DNA of 64,000 nt from Brevundimonas sp. UBA4553 (GTDB lineage: Bacteria > Pseudomonadota > Alphaproteobacteria > Caulobacterales > Caulobacteraceae): positions 388,260-452,259 of the forward strand of contig NZ_DGLD01000002.1 in NCBI RefSeq assembly GCF_002387245.1. The letters run 5' to 3'. Positions 35,290-48,490 of the stretch are shown piece after piece (positions within the stretch are counted from its first letter, which is position 1; the number at the start of each line of letters is the position of its first letter). Both the position numbers and the translations under genes were made by a program. The notes below the pieces were generated by a model that made no database searches, was not told where the DNA came from, and saw only the letters and a program-made list of their open reading frames with translations.

Positions 35290-35321
35290 GGGCCTATCGC
35301 CCTTCGGGCTAGTTGAGGCCC
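35290..35321 (+). terminator. nested hairpin after the S41-like gene
   Basis: GGGCCT and AGGCCC form outer arms, with an inner GCCC-TTC-GGGC stem, two bases after the stop codon. No T-run follows. It could protect the 3' end or assist termination. Confidence 0.35.
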
Positions 35322-35398
35322 GCTGAGAGCTGCGAAGCGATTTGAACTAAAGGGGCCGGGCGGTGGAAACATCGTCCGGCCCTTCCTATTTTGAGCGC

Positions 35399-35890
35399 AT
35401 GACCCAGACCGAATCCCCCACGCCGCTGCGTTCGCCTTCGGGCTTTGATCTGACGCCGCCGAGCGAAAGCCAGCGCGTGGCGCTGGAGGCCGACCTGTCG
35501 CCCGAGGAAAAGCGGGTCCTTCTGGCCCACGGCACCGAGGCGCCCTTCTGCGGCACCTTGCTGGGTGAGAAGCGTGCGGGGGTCTTCTGTTGCCGGGAAT
35601 GCGGTCTGCCGCTCTTCCGGTCGGCGACCAAGTTCGAGAGTGGCACCGGCTGGCCCAGTTTCAGCGTCCCGGTGGACGAGGCTCACGTCCGCGCCGTGCG
35701 TGACGACAGCTACGGCATGGTCCGCGTCGAGACGCGTTGCGCCCGCTGCGACAGCCATCAGGGCCACGTCTTTCCCGACGGTCCACCGCCGTCCGGGCTC
35801 CGCTACTGCATCAACTCGGTAGCACTCAGCTTCGTGCCGGAAGGCGACGCCCTTCCGGATCCGTTAGGGCGTGGCGACGGTCATGCCTGA
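35399..35890 (+). CDS. msrB: peptide-methionine (R)-S-oxide reductase MsrB
   Basis: This 163-residue enzyme repairs oxidised methionine. It has TEAPFCGTLL, the zinc cysteines of CCREC and CARC, the substrate region SGTGWPSF and the catalytic Cys in RYCINSVAL. The start ATG 35399 is preferred over one 36 bases upstream. It lacks a signal peptide, so it is cytoplasmic. Confidence 0.95.
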   Translation: MTQTESPTPLRSPSGFDLTPPSESQRVALEADLSPEEKRVLLAHGTEAPFCGTLLGEKRAGVFCCRECGLPLFRSATKFESGTGWPSFSVPVDEAHVRAVRDDSYGMVRVETRCARCDSHQGHVFPDGPPPSGLRYCINSVALSFVPEGDALPDPLGRGDGHA

Positions 35891-35939
35891 CCTTGGCCGC
35901 ATTTGCCGTTAGGGTGGTGACGAACGGGAGTAAGGGCGC

Positions 35940-36542
35940 ATGATGATCGAACTGGTCGCGGCCGCGACGATGCTGGCCACCACGGACCCGGAGGGCGTGG
36001 TCGCCACCGCGCCTCGCGGCGATCAGGCCGTGCTCACGGCCTCGGCCGCGAACTTGGCCGAATCCACCACGGATGCGTCCCCCAGCACGACGGTGCAGAG
36101 CGCCTCGCCACATGGCCTGTCTACCGACGAGCAGATCGCCCGCTGGATCGGCGAGCGCACCGCCGAGACGTCCGGCAAGGCCCCGGCCGACCCCTGGCTG
36201 GAAGCTGAACCGCGAAAGATGCACGGGGAGTTCAGCGTCGGCATGGGCACCGGCGGCTATCAGGACTATTCGGCGGCCGTGTCCATGCCCCTGGGAGAGA
36301 ATGGCACGCTGAACCTCAGCGTCAGTCAGACCAAGAACAGCCCCTGGGGTTATGGCTACGGCTACGGCGGTTATCGTGACTATCCCTATGGTGGCTATGC
36401 GCGCCCGTTTGGCGTGATCGAGCCGCCGAGCTTTGAGGGGACCTATCTCCGCGGGCGGCCCTATGCGCCGCTGCGAGCTCGCCCTGATGCGACCACCAGC
36501 ACGACGACGTCGGTCGGCTTTTCCATGAAGAGCGGGAGCTAG
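35940..36542 (+). CDS. hypothetical protein with Gly/Tyr-rich segment
   Basis: This 200-residue protein opens with a short hydrophobic stretch (ELVAAATMLATT) that may be a poor signal peptide. The central region has HGEFSVGMGTGGYQDYSAAVSMPLG and GTLNLSVSQTKN, which look like amphipathic beta strands of an envelope protein. A GYGYGYGGYRDYPYGGY stretch follows. I recognise no family. Confidence 0.68.
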   Translation: MMIELVAAATMLATTDPEGVVATAPRGDQAVLTASAANLAESTTDASPSTTVQSASPHGLSTDEQIARWIGERTAETSGKAPADPWLEAEPRKMHGEFSVGMGTGGYQDYSAAVSMPLGENGTLNLSVSQTKNSPWGYGYGYGGYRDYPYGGYARPFGVIEPPSFEGTYLRGRPYAPLRARPDATTSTTTSVGFSMKSGS

Positions 36543-36661
36543 GCGAGCCCTCGACCTGCGGCGTTCGGGCCACGGCTTGGCGTGTTTCAGCAGGGGCGTC
36601 CCATCGCCGCATTCCCTTTGGGCCGCGATCTCCCATATGCGTCGGGAGATAGAGGACCAGT

Positions 36662-37318
36662 ATGGATAGTTTGCTTAGTTCGGTCGCGGAATTCATCGCC
36701 AGGCACCATGTCTGGGCTGGGGTCATTCTGGGGCTGGTCACCTTCTTCGAGTCGCTGGTGGTCATCGGCGCCTTCGTGCCCGCGACCGGCCTGCTGGTCG
36801 CTGCGGGCGGCCTGGTCGCAGCGGGGGTTCTGGATCCGGTCAGCGTCATCGCCGGCTGCGTCATCGGCGCGGTCATGGGCGACGCCATCTCCTACTGGAT
36901 CGGTCGGCGACTGGGCACCGGCGTGCTGCGCCAGCCCATGCTGTTGCCCCACCGTCGCAAGATCGCCTGGACGCGGCTCTATTGCCGTCGCTACGGCGTG
37001 GCCTCCATCTTTATCGGCCGCTTCTTCGGGCCGCTGAGGGCTTTCGTGCCGGTCATGGTCGGCGTGTTGCGGATGCGCCAGCGCGTGTTCCAGCTGGCCA
37101 ATGTGACCTCGGCCTTCGTCTGGGTCCTGGCCATGCTGGCGCCGGGCTATCTGGCGGCCAAGGGGCTGGCCAAGCTTGAGTTCATGAGCGAGGCCCATGG
37201 CCCCACCCTGATGTTGATCGCCTTCGCCGCTCTGGTGGTGGTTGCGGTGATTGGGATGCGCTGGCTGAAGGGAAGGGCGGCCAGGCGGTCGGCTCTGCTG
37301 GCGGCCGCGGTCGACTAG
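36662..37318 (+). CDS. DedA family membrane protein
   Basis: This 218-residue protein has the DedA fold: FFESLVVIGAFVPATGLLVAAG near the N-terminus, the conserved GDAISYWIGRRLG, and the GRFFGPLRAFVPVMVGVLRM motif with the arginines implicated in transport. Family members move undecaprenyl phosphate or other lipids across the inner membrane. The gene ends in a bidirectional terminator. Confidence 0.92.
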   Translation: MDSLLSSVAEFIARHHVWAGVILGLVTFFESLVVIGAFVPATGLLVAAGGLVAAGVLDPVSVIAGCVIGAVMGDAISYWIGRRLGTGVLRQPMLLPHRRKIAWTRLYCRRYGVASIFIGRFFGPLRAFVPVMVGVLRMRQRVFQLANVTSAFVWVLAMLAPGYLAAKGLAKLEFMSEAHGPTLMLIAFAALVVVAVIGMRWLKGRAARRSALLAAAVD

Positions 37319-37339
37319 TCCCTAGCTTGCATCGTCCAT

Positions 37340-37366
37340 AAAAAGGCCCGACCGGGTGGTCGGGCC
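37340..37366. terminator. bidirectional intrinsic terminator
   Basis: GGCCCGACC and GGTCGGGCC form a perfect nine-base-pair stem with loop GGGT (37345-37366). On the reverse strand it is followed by TTTTT, ending the amidohydrolase transcript; on the forward strand TTCTTC follows, serving DedA. Confidence 0.85.
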
Positions 37367-37391
37367 TTCTTCGTTTCAGGACTGCGGCCCG

Positions 37392-40700
<3,309 letters not shown>

Positions 40701-40874
40701 GGAAAGCCCCCAATACCCCTACTTCCGAGGTCGGAAGGTCTAGCGGGCGCGGAGCGGTCTTGACCAGAGATCAGACGCCAGGCGAACGCAATTCGTCCGC
40801 GTCAGGACAGCGCATGAGATTGTCGGGGAGAGTGGCCCGGACCCTTGCAAATCTTTGATCTGCAAGGGTCCGGA

Positions 40875-40949
<75 letters not shown>

Positions 40950-41047
40950 GGTCACTGAGGAAGCGGCCGTATAGCCAACGGCTCCGGCCGGGCCAAGTGC
41001 AAAATGCATGCTTGATCAAAAACTTTGTACGGCGTCTGCTGCACGTC

Positions 41048-41218
41048 ATGGATACACCGCCCAAAGACGCTGTTTCTCCCGCCCCGGCGCCGGAGCCCTC
41101 TCGCGAGCAGAAGGCCAAGGCGGAGCGGGCCGTGCGGCTGGCCGCCGCCCTGCGCACCAACCTGAAGCGTCGCAAGGCGCCGACCATTCCGTCGCGCCCG
41201 GCTACGGAACGCAACTGA
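41048..41218 (+). CDS. small basic protein upstream of murA
   Basis: This is a 56-residue protein from ATG 41048 with a Pro-rich start and a basic amphipathic C-terminal helix (AERAVRLAAALRTNLKRRKAP). Comparable short frames ending in LRxNLKRRKA occur in related alphaproteobacteria, as I recall. It lies about 100 bases before murA in the same direction. Function unknown. Confidence 0.65.
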   Translation: MDTPPKDAVSPAPAPEPSREQKAKAERAVRLAAALRTNLKRRKAPTIPSRPATERN

Positions 41219-41320
41219 AAGTCATCGTGCGGGCGCGCACACGGCTCTTTCGCGACAGCGTAAGGGCTTGCTAGATAAGCGGTTCGCCGGGGCGCAGTGT
41301 TTCCGGCCGCGAAAGATTCC

Positions 41321-42610
41321 ATGGACAGCATCGTCATCCACGGCGGCAACCGCCTGAACGGCCAGATCGAAGTCAGCGGCGCCAAGAATTCGGCCATCAA
41401 GCTGATGGCGGCGTCAATCCTGACCGATCAGCCTCTGCTGCTGACCAATATGCCGCGTCTGGCCGACACCCGCTTCCTGGGTCAGCTGCTGCAGCAGTTC
41501 GGCGTGGCGGTGACGGAACGCGACGGTTCCGACGGGCAGGAGACGCTGTTCCACGCGCCGGAGCTGACTTCGACCTTCGCTCCCTATGACTTGGTGCGCC
41601 AGATGCGCGCCTCGTTCAACGTTCTGGGGCCGCTGCTGGCCCGCACCGGAAACGCCAAGGTTTCCTTGCCCGGCGGCTGCACCATCGGCGCACGCCCGGT
41701 TGACCTGCATCTGATGGCCCTGTCGGCCATGGGCGCGGCGATCGAGCTGGAGGAGGGTTACGTCTCGGCCACGGCACCCAAGGGGCTGCGCGGCGCCGAG
41801 ATCGAGTTTCCCTTCGTTTCCGTGGGGGCGACGGAACACGCCCTGCTGGCGGCTGTGCTAGCCAATGGCGTGACGGTGCTTAAGCGCGCAGCGCGTGAAC
41901 CCGAGATCGGCGATCTGGCCCGTTGCCTGATCGCCATGGGGGCGAAGATCGAGGGACTGGACACCGACGTCTTGACCATCACGGGCGTGTCCTCCCTGAA
42001 CGGCGCCACCTGGTCCGTGATCCCCGACCGGATCGAGATGGGCAGCTACGCCCTGGCCGCCGCCATGGCCGGCGGCGAGGTGCGCCTGACCAAGGGACGT
42101 GCCGACCTGATCACGGCCCTGACCGACAAGATGATCGAGGCCGGGGTCGAGATCGAACCGACCGCTGACGGCGTCATCGTTCGCCGTGACCCTTCGCAGC
42201 GGCTGAAGGCCGTCAACGTCACCACCGAGATCTATCCCGGCTTCGCCACCGACCTGCAGGCCCAGTTCATGGCCCTGATGACGACCGCCGAGGGCGAGAG
42301 CATCATCCACGAGAACATCTTCGAGAACCGCTTCATGCACGCGCCCGAGCTGGCGCGTCTGGGCGCGGATATCTCGGTCCATGCGGGCGAAGCCCACGTG
42401 CGCGGCGTCGAGAAGCTGACCGGCGCGCCGGTCATGGCCACCGACCTGCGCGCCTCGATCAGCCTGGTGATGGCCGGTCTGGTCGCTGAGGGCGAAACCA
42501 CGGTCGGCCGCGTGTATCATCTGGATCGCGGCTTCGAGCGGATGGAAGAAAAGCTTGGAGCCTGCGGCGCTGACGTGCGGCGCGTGAAAGGCGAGGCGGA
42601 TGAGCACTGA
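41321..42610 (+). CDS. murA: UDP-N-acetylglucosamine 1-carboxyvinyltransferase
   Basis: This 429-residue enzyme makes the first committed step of peptidoglycan synthesis. The N-terminal GGNRLNGQIEVSGAKNSAIKLMAAS and the loop PGGCTIGARPVDLHL with catalytic Cys120 (the fosfomycin target) are clear. ATG 41321 starts the canonical MDSIVIHGGN; an in-frame GTG upstream is less likely. The DUF2948 gene starts 11 bases before its stop. Confidence 0.97.
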   Translation: MDSIVIHGGNRLNGQIEVSGAKNSAIKLMAASILTDQPLLLTNMPRLADTRFLGQLLQQFGVAVTERDGSDGQETLFHAPELTSTFAPYDLVRQMRASFNVLGPLLARTGNAKVSLPGGCTIGARPVDLHLMALSAMGAAIELEEGYVSATAPKGLRGAEIEFPFVSVGATEHALLAAVLANGVTVLKRAAREPEIGDLARCLIAMGAKIEGLDTDVLTITGVSSLNGATWSVIPDRIEMGSYALAAAMAGGEVRLTKGRADLITALTDKMIEAGVEIEPTADGVIVRRDPSQRLKAVNVTTEIYPGFATDLQAQFMALMTTAEGESIIHENIFENRFMHAPELARLGADISVHAGEAHVRGVEKLTGAPVMATDLRASISLVMAGLVAEGETTVGRVYHLDRGFERMEEKLGACGADVRRVKGEADEH

Positions 42611-43097
42611 GGTCGAGGCGGTCCCTGACAGTGATGCGGCGGCGGAAGCATTGTCGCCGATGGAGCCCCTGCGCCTGCTGGCGGAAGACGCCGTCGATCT
42701 GCAGATCATCTCGGCCGCGCTTCAGGACGCCATCATGCGTCCCGTCGACATTCGCTGGGAAAAGGAGGCGCGACGCCTGACCATCGTCCTGTCGCGCTTC
42801 TGCTGGGAATGCGGCGGCACGCGCGTCATGGCGGCGATGCAGTTCGGCGATGTCGAGGCGGTCAAGAGCCGCCGGCTGCCGCGCCTGCCCGAATCGGCGC
42901 TGGAGCTTCTGGCGCTTGATTTCGAACCGACCGAGGCGCCGGGCGGCCGGGTCATCCTGATGTTCGCCGGGGGCGGCGATCTGCGGATCGACGTGGAGTG
43001 CCTGGATGCGGTGCTGACCGATCTTTCGGATCGCTGGCCCGCGCGTGTGGCGCCGACCCATCTCGACGACGCCTCTGTTGACGAGGTCAAGCCGTGA
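42600..43097 (+). CDS. DUF2948 family protein
   Basis: This 165-residue protein with PLRLLAEDAVDLQIISAALQDAI and RRLTIVLSRFCWECG matches the DUF2948 family, which is nearly always placed after murA in alphaproteobacteria. It is cytoplasmic and of unknown function. It overlaps murA by 11 bases and its stop overlaps the next start (GTGA). Confidence 0.92.
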   Translation: MSTEVEAVPDSDAAAEALSPMEPLRLLAEDAVDLQIISAALQDAIMRPVDIRWEKEARRLTIVLSRFCWECGGTRVMAAMQFGDVEAVKSRRLPRLPESALELLALDFEPTEAPGGRVILMFAGGGDLRIDVECLDAVLTDLSDRWPARVAPTHLDDASVDEVKP

Positions 43098-43561
43098 CCG
43101 GTCCGCACAAACTGTCGTCCATTGAGGTGGACGCCGCGAGCCTTCCGGCCGCCACGGCCGAGATCGAGCACCAGCGTCGCGTGGCCATTTTCGACCTGGT
43201 CGAACAGAACAGCTTCACGCCCGAGGGGGCTGAAGGCGGTCCCTACACCCTGCGGCTATCGTCGCAGGACAATCGCCTGGCCTTCGACATCGCGGGCCCA
43301 GACTTCGCCCGCACTCACGTTCTGTCGCTGTCGCCCATGAAGGCGGTGATCCGCGACTACGCCCTGATCTGCGAAAGCTATTACGAAGCGCTGCGCGGCT
43401 CCTCGCCCAGCCAGATCGAGTCTGTCGATATGGGGCGTCGCGGCCTGCACAACGAAGGGGCGGAACTGCTGAGGGGGCGTCTCGAAGGCAAGGTCGAGAT
43501 CGACAAGGAAACCGCCCGGCGACTGTTCACGCTGGTTTGCGCCGTCTATCGACGCGGCTGA
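43094..43561 (+). CDS. UPF0262 family protein
   Basis: This 155-residue protein has the UPF0262 core: RRVAIFDLVEQNSF, FDIAGPDFARTHVLSLSPMKAVIRDYALICESYYEALR and GRRGLHNEGAELL. Start is GTG 43094, overlapping the previous stop. The family is conserved in alphaproteobacteria beside murA or hisD and has no known function. Confidence 0.95.
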   Translation: MTGPHKLSSIEVDAASLPAATAEIEHQRRVAIFDLVEQNSFTPEGAEGGPYTLRLSSQDNRLAFDIAGPDFARTHVLSLSPMKAVIRDYALICESYYEALRGSSPSQIESVDMGRRGLHNEGAELLRGRLEGKVEIDKETARRLFTLVCAVYRRG

Positions 43562-43662
43562 ACTCGACTATTTCTGCGTTTTGGTGCATTAGGCGCCTCC
43601 TTCACGGCTCGCGTTCACGCCCGACGCGAGCCTTAAGCCGTTTTTCGGGCGAGAGAGACCGC

Positions 43663-43881
43663 ATGGCCAAGGAAGAGCTTCTCGAGTTCCCCGGCGTTGT
43701 CAGCGAACTGCTGCCGAACGCCACCTTCCGCGTGACGCTGGAAAACGACCACGAGATCATCGCCCACACCGCCGGCAAGATGCGCAAGAACCGCATCCGC
43801 GTTCTGGCGGGCGACAAGGTGCTGGTTGAAATGACGCCCTATGATCTGACCAAGGGCCGCATCACCTATCGCTTCAAGTAA
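43663..43881 (+). CDS. infA: translation initiation factor IF-1
   Basis: This 72-residue single-OB-fold protein (MAKEELLEFPGVVSELLPNA, ENDHEIIAHTAGKMRKNRIRVLAGDKVLVEMTPYDLTKGRITYR) is unmistakable IF-1, which occupies the A site during initiation. The first 100 bases after the UPF0262 gene leave room for its own promoter. maf follows after eight bases. Confidence 0.98.
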   Translation: MAKEELLEFPGVVSELLPNATFRVTLENDHEIIAHTAGKMRKNRIRVLAGDKVLVEMTPYDLTKGRITYRFK

Positions 43882-43889
43882 GGACGCGC

Positions 43890-44489
43890 GTGTCGCGTCC
43901 TGACCTTTCGGCTCCGAAGCTGGTTCTGGCCTCGTCGAGCCCGCGCCGCATCGAACTGCTGGCGCAGATCGGGGTGGTTCCCGATCATGTTGACCCCGCC
44001 GACATCGACGAGACGCCCCTGAAAGGCGAGACGCCGTCGCGTCTGGCCGAGCGTCTGGCGCGCGGCAAGGCCGAGGTCGTGGCGGCGCGATCGCCCGACG
44101 CCATCGTCCTGGCCGCCGACACGGTCGTCGCCCTGGGCCGCCGTCTGCTGGAAAAGCCGGCGGATGAAGCCGAGGCTCGACGCTTCCTCGAACTGCTGTC
44201 CGGCCGCAATCACCGCGTCTTCACCGGCGTCGTCGTGATCGCCAACGGCGAGACGACCTGCCGGGTCGTCGACACCCGCGTGTCCTTCAAGACCTTGTCG
44301 CCGGAAGAGATCGCCACCTACGTCGCCTCTGGCGAATGGCGCGGCAAGGCGGGCGGATACGGAATTCAGGGGGCGGCCGCCGCCTTCGTGCGCCGCATCG
44401 TCGGCAGCCATCCGGCGGTCATGGGCCTGCCTCTCTATGAGGCGGCCAATCTGCTTCGGGGCGCCGGCTGGCGGCCCAGGGGCGCCTGA
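43890..44489 (+). CDS. maf: Maf-like nucleotide pyrophosphatase
   Basis: This 199-residue protein has LVLASSSPRRIELLAQIGV, AADTVVALGRRLLEKPADEAEARRFL, the FTGVVV stretch and GGYGIQG of Maf proteins, which hydrolyse non-canonical or modified nucleoside triphosphates. The start is GTG 43890. The ribonuclease gene follows after one base. Confidence 0.95.
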   Translation: MSRPDLSAPKLVLASSSPRRIELLAQIGVVPDHVDPADIDETPLKGETPSRLAERLARGKAEVVAARSPDAIVLAADTVVALGRRLLEKPADEAEARRFLELLSGRNHRVFTGVVVIANGETTCRVVDTRVSFKTLSPEEIATYVASGEWRGKAGGYGIQGAAAAFVRRIVGSHPAVMGLPLYEAANLLRGAGWRPRGA

Positions 44490-44490
44490 C

Positions 44491-45528
44491 ATGGCCGATA
44501 TCGAGGTCTTCCTCGATCAGGCGCCCGGCGAGACCCGCGGCGTCATCGCCCGCCGGGGACGTTTTCACCATCTGATCATCCACCGCGACAGCGACCGGCC
44601 GACCGATCGGCTGGGTGCACGCTGCGTCGGCCGCATCGCCCGGGTCGAACCGGGCCTGCGCGGCGCCTTCGTCGATCTGGGCGCAGGCGAGCCGTTCGGC
44701 TTCCTGCCGCTGGGTCAGAACGATCGGCCGGGGGAGGGGGTCAAGGTCGAGGTCGAGATCGTCGCCGAGCCTCGCGAACGCAAGGGGCCAGTGCTGCGCC
44801 GTTTGGGCGATGCGACCGGCGAACCGCGCCTGCTGGCGTCCGGGCCGGACGTCATGGCGATCCTGGCGCACTTGGCGCCCGGCGTGGCGCCCCAGACGGG
44901 CGTGGCCGCGATCCGCGCCGCTCTTGAGGCCGAGGAGGACGCCTTGTCCTCTTCCGTCGTCGATCCCGCCAGCGGACTGGATCTGATGATCCAGCGCACC
45001 CGGGCTCTGATCGCCGTCGATATCGACCATGCCCCGGCGCCGGGCCGTGATTCCCGCAAGGGGCGCGAAGCGGCGAATCGCGAAGGTCTGCTTCATGCCG
45101 CCCGTCTCCTGACCCTGCAGGGGTGGGGCGGACTGGTGGTGATCGACCTGATCGGCGCGGGTCTGCACGGGGACACTATAATGAAGGGCGTGCGAGCGGC
45201 CTTCGCCGCGGAACCGCAGGCCGCCTTCGGTCCCCTGAGCCGGTTCGGCGTGATCCAGGTGTCGCTGCCGTGGCGACGGACGCCGCTGGACGAGCGGTTG
45301 CTGGACGCTAAGGGGCGTCCCGGGCTGGAGGCGCGCGTGATGGACGCTGTGCGCCAACTGCGCCTGGCCCTCCTGTCCGATTCCGCCACACCGCGTTTCG
45401 TTGCGCGCTGCGCGCCCGAGGTCGCTGCTCTGGCCGCTCCGCTGGTCGAAGCCCTCGGGCCGAGGGCGGCCATACTCGCCGATCCGGCCATGGCCGCCGG
45501 CGCGGTCAGAATTGAAGAGGCTCGATAA
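44491..45528 (+). CDS. ribonuclease E/G family protein, short form
   Basis: This 345-residue protein has an N-terminal S1-like part (GRIARVEPGLRGAFVDLGAGEPFGFLPL) and the RNase E/G catalytic core with the metal-binding aspartates in ALIAVDID and GLVVIDL. It lacks the zinc-link cysteines and C-terminal scaffold of RNase E, so it is a compact RNase G-like enzyme, probably acting on rRNA precursors or mRNA. Its TAA overlaps the yacG ATG by one base. Confidence 0.9.
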   Translation: MADIEVFLDQAPGETRGVIARRGRFHHLIIHRDSDRPTDRLGARCVGRIARVEPGLRGAFVDLGAGEPFGFLPLGQNDRPGEGVKVEVEIVAEPRERKGPVLRRLGDATGEPRLLASGPDVMAILAHLAPGVAPQTGVAAIRAALEAEEDALSSSVVDPASGLDLMIQRTRALIAVDIDHAPAPGRDSRKGREAANREGLLHAARLLTLQGWGGLVVIDLIGAGLHGDTIMKGVRAAFAAEPQAAFGPLSRFGVIQVSLPWRRTPLDERLLDAKGRPGLEARVMDAVRQLRLALLSDSATPRFVARCAPEVAALAAPLVEALGPRAAILADPAMAAGAVRIEEAR

Positions 45529-45683
45529 TGTCGCTCTGCCCCATCTGCCGTCGTCAGAAGCCCGATCCGGCCTACAAGCCCTTCTGCTCCAAGCGATGCG
45601 CCGACGTCGATCTGCAGCGCTGGTTCACCGGCGGCTACGCCATTCCGACCGACGATGTGGCCGAAGATGAAAAAGATCGCTGA
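45528..45683 (+). CDS. yacG: YacG-type zinc protein, DNA gyrase inhibitor
   Basis: This 51-residue protein has the four-cysteine zinc knuckle CPIC...CSKRC and the conserved DLQRWFTGGYAIP tail of YacG. YacG binds the GyrB C-terminal region and inhibits gyrase in E. coli. It is the last gene of the murA-to-RNase block and is coupled to the RNase by a TAATG overlap. tRNA-Phe follows after 72 bases. Confidence 0.95.
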   Translation: MSLCPICRRQKPDPAYKPFCSKRCADVDLQRWFTGGYAIPTDDVAEDEKDR

Positions 45684-45755
45684 ATTGAGTGAATTGGCGT
45701 CTGGACAGCCTCTCCGGCCTCGCCTATAGACCCGCCTCTCGCGACGAGATCGCGC

Positions 45756-45831
45756 GCCTGGATAGCTCAGCTGGTAGAGCAGCGGATTGAAAATCCGCGT
45801 GTCGGTGGTTCGAACCCGCCTCCAGGCACCA
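45756..45831 (+). tRNA. tRNA-Phe (GAA)
   Basis: This is a 76-base tRNA with acceptor stem GCCTGGA/TCCAGGC, discriminator A and encoded CCA. The loop TTGAAAA gives anticodon GAA. Its place after yacG is common in alphaproteobacteria. Confidence 0.98.
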
Positions 45832-46272
45832 CTCCCCCTACAAGTTAATCCTCCCCGCACACGGGAAGCGCTGCCGCAAAATGGCCTAAATTTCGCCTTG
45901 GGAATTGCATTTCCGTAACATGGCGTGATGCGACGTTTTCGTGTCGCGTTCATAACAAGAAGAGCAAATTTTTTGCCGATGCCCGCGATTGCTGCACGTG
46001 CGAAGGGGAAAAGAAACTTTGCGCACTTGACGCTAAGATAGGCGTTCGCCAAAGGGGTCTTAACCGCATTCCTGCTTGCAGGTCGGGGCGACCGGGATAT
46101 TGTGTCCTGGACCTTGGCGGCGACGCCCGTTTTCGAACGGCTGTTGCAGGAGGGCGGCTCCATACGTCGGGCTCGATCCCGACGATGGTGCAATTTCATT
46201 ATAGGGACGGCCGACTGACGCGGTCCGTGTCTTGGGTTCCACGTGTCAGACCAAAGCAGGAACTGGCGAACA
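45832..46272. promoter_or_regulatory. long leader of the exbB-exbD-tonB operon
   Basis: About 440 bases carry no gene that I can support. The region is more AT-rich than average and holds a near-palindrome GGAATTGCATTTCC (45901-45914), a small stem GCGAC/GTCGC (45930-45947), a TTGACG at about 46026 that could be a -35 box, and a perfect hairpin CGTCGGG/CCCGACG (46165-46184). An iron-responsive operator would be expected for such an operon, but I cannot assign one. Confidence 0.45.
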
Positions 46273-47187
46273 ATGCTCGATAGCAAGAAGACGAATATCC
46301 TCCTCGCAATGGCCGGCGCCGCCGTCCTGATGGCGAGCTCGCCGGTTCTGGCGCAAGACGCCGCAACCCCCGCTGCTCCGGCAGCCGCCGCCTCGACCGC
46401 CGCTCCGGCCGCCGACGCTGCTGCTCCGGCTGCTGACGCCGCCGCCCCCGCCGCTGACCCGACCACGGTCAGTGAATCGGTTTCGGGCGGTCACGGCAGC
46501 GGCGGCATCACCCCGGTCTCCATGTTCATGGAAGCCACCGCCGTCGTTAAGATCGTCATGATCGGCCTGCTGCTGGCCTCGATCTTCTCGTGGACCCTGC
46601 TGCTCATCAAGCTGCTCGAGTTCGGCGCCCTGAACAAAGCCACCGACCGCTTCCTGGAAGCCTTCCGCGGCGCTCGCACGATCGCTGACATGCGTCGCGT
46701 TGCGACCTCGGAAGAGTTCGACGGCAACCCGCTGGCCGACATGGCCGCCGCGGCCACCGAAGAAATCGAACTGTCGCGTCAGGCTGGCCTGAGCGTCACC
46801 GGCGATCACCGCGACTCGGCTCTGCTGCGCGCCCAAACCGCCGTCGCCGCCGTGCAATCGGGTCTGCCGAAGCGCCTCTCGGGCGGCCAGCAGTTCCTGG
46901 CTTCGGTCGGTTCGACCGGTCCGTTCGTCGGTCTGTTCGGCACCGTTTACGGCATCATGAACTCCTTCATCGGCATCGCCGAGTCCAACACGACCAACCT
47001 GGCCGTCGTGGCTCCGGGTATCGCTGAAGCTCTGCTCGCCACCGGTATCGGCCTGTTCGCCGCTATCCCGGCCGTTATCTTCTACAACTACTTCAACACG
47101 CGCATCTCGAACTACGGCACGCGTTCGGACGGCTTCAACGCTGAACTGATCAACGCCATCTCGCGTCAGCTCGACAAGGGAGCGTAA
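46273..47187 (+). CDS. exbB: ExbB/TolQ-type proton channel protein with N-terminal extension
   Basis: This 304-residue inner-membrane protein is the motor stator that couples the proton gradient to TonB. A cleavable signal peptide (VLMASSPVLAQD) and an Ala/Pro/Asp repeat region (AAPAAD units) precede three membrane segments. The family motif is SVGSTGPFVGLFGTVYGIMNSFIGI, followed by APGIAEALLATGIGLFAAIPAVIFYNYF. ATG 46273 is preferred over GTG 46243 because AGGA lies upstream and the signal peptide fits. exbD follows after five bases. Confidence 0.96.
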   Translation: MLDSKKTNILLAMAGAAVLMASSPVLAQDAATPAAPAAAASTAAPAADAAAPAADAAAPAADPTTVSESVSGGHGSGGITPVSMFMEATAVVKIVMIGLLLASIFSWTLLLIKLLEFGALNKATDRFLEAFRGARTIADMRRVATSEEFDGNPLADMAAAATEEIELSRQAGLSVTGDHRDSALLRAQTAVAAVQSGLPKRLSGGQQFLASVGSTGPFVGLFGTVYGIMNSFIGIAESNTTNLAVVAPGIAEALLATGIGLFAAIPAVIFYNYFNTRISNYGTRSDGFNAELINAISRQLDKGA

Positions 47188-47192
47188 GACGG

Positions 47193-47621
47193 ATGGCCGC
47201 CAAACTTTCCGGTTCCGGCGGCGGCAAGTACACCGTCGAGGCTAATGCCGAGATCAATGTCACGCCTTTCGTTGACATCATGCTCGTCCTCCTCATCATC
47301 TTCATGGTGGCGGCTCCGCTCGCCACCGTGTCGGTGCCGGTGAAACTGCCTCGCGCCGTTGCGCCTCCTGGCAAGAACCCGCCGACGCCGGTCTTTATCT
47401 CCATCCAGAACGATGGCGATGTGTGGATTGGCGACCTGCGGTCTTCGCCTGGTTCGCTTGGTGAAGATCTGAAGGTTCAGATCGGACGCAGGAACCCCTC
47501 CGAAGAACGTATTTTCATTCGCGCAGACCAACAGACCCGGTACGGCGACTTCATGCAGGTCATGAACGCCCTCCAGGACAATGGTTTCTACAGCGTCGCC
47601 CTCGTCGGCGAAGAGAGTTAA
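47193..47621 (+). CDS. exbD: ExbD-type biopolymer transport protein
   Basis: This 142-residue protein has one N-terminal membrane helix with the proton-carrying Asp in NVTPFVDIMLVLLIIFMVAAP and a periplasmic domain (FIRADQQTRYGDFMQVMNALQDNGF). It forms the stator with ExbB. The tonB gene begins 18 bases after its stop. Confidence 0.97.
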   Translation: MAAKLSGSGGGKYTVEANAEINVTPFVDIMLVLLIIFMVAAPLATVSVPVKLPRAVAPPGKNPPTPVFISIQNDGDVWIGDLRSSPGSLGEDLKVQIGRRNPSEERIFIRADQQTRYGDFMQVMNALQDNGFYSVALVGEES

Positions 47622-47639
47622 GGGGGGCGGGCGAATAGC

Positions 47640-48353
<714 letters not shown>

Positions 48354-48377
48354 GGATCTCTCACGAGATCAGGTTGA

Positions 48378-48407
48378 ACGCCCTGGAGGAAACTCCAGGG
48401 CGTTTTT
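48378..48407 (+). terminator. intrinsic terminator after tonB
   Basis: ACGCCCTGGAG and CTCCAGGGCGT form a perfect 11-base-pair stem with a GAAA loop, followed by a T-run. It closes the exbB-exbD-tonB operon. Confidence 0.92.
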
Positions 48408-48490
48408 CTTTGTCCGGATGTCTGGGGTTGAGGGGTGGCGCTTCGCCTGAACCTTGAGCATGGTTGGGCTGAAGTAGAGGAGTATCCGTG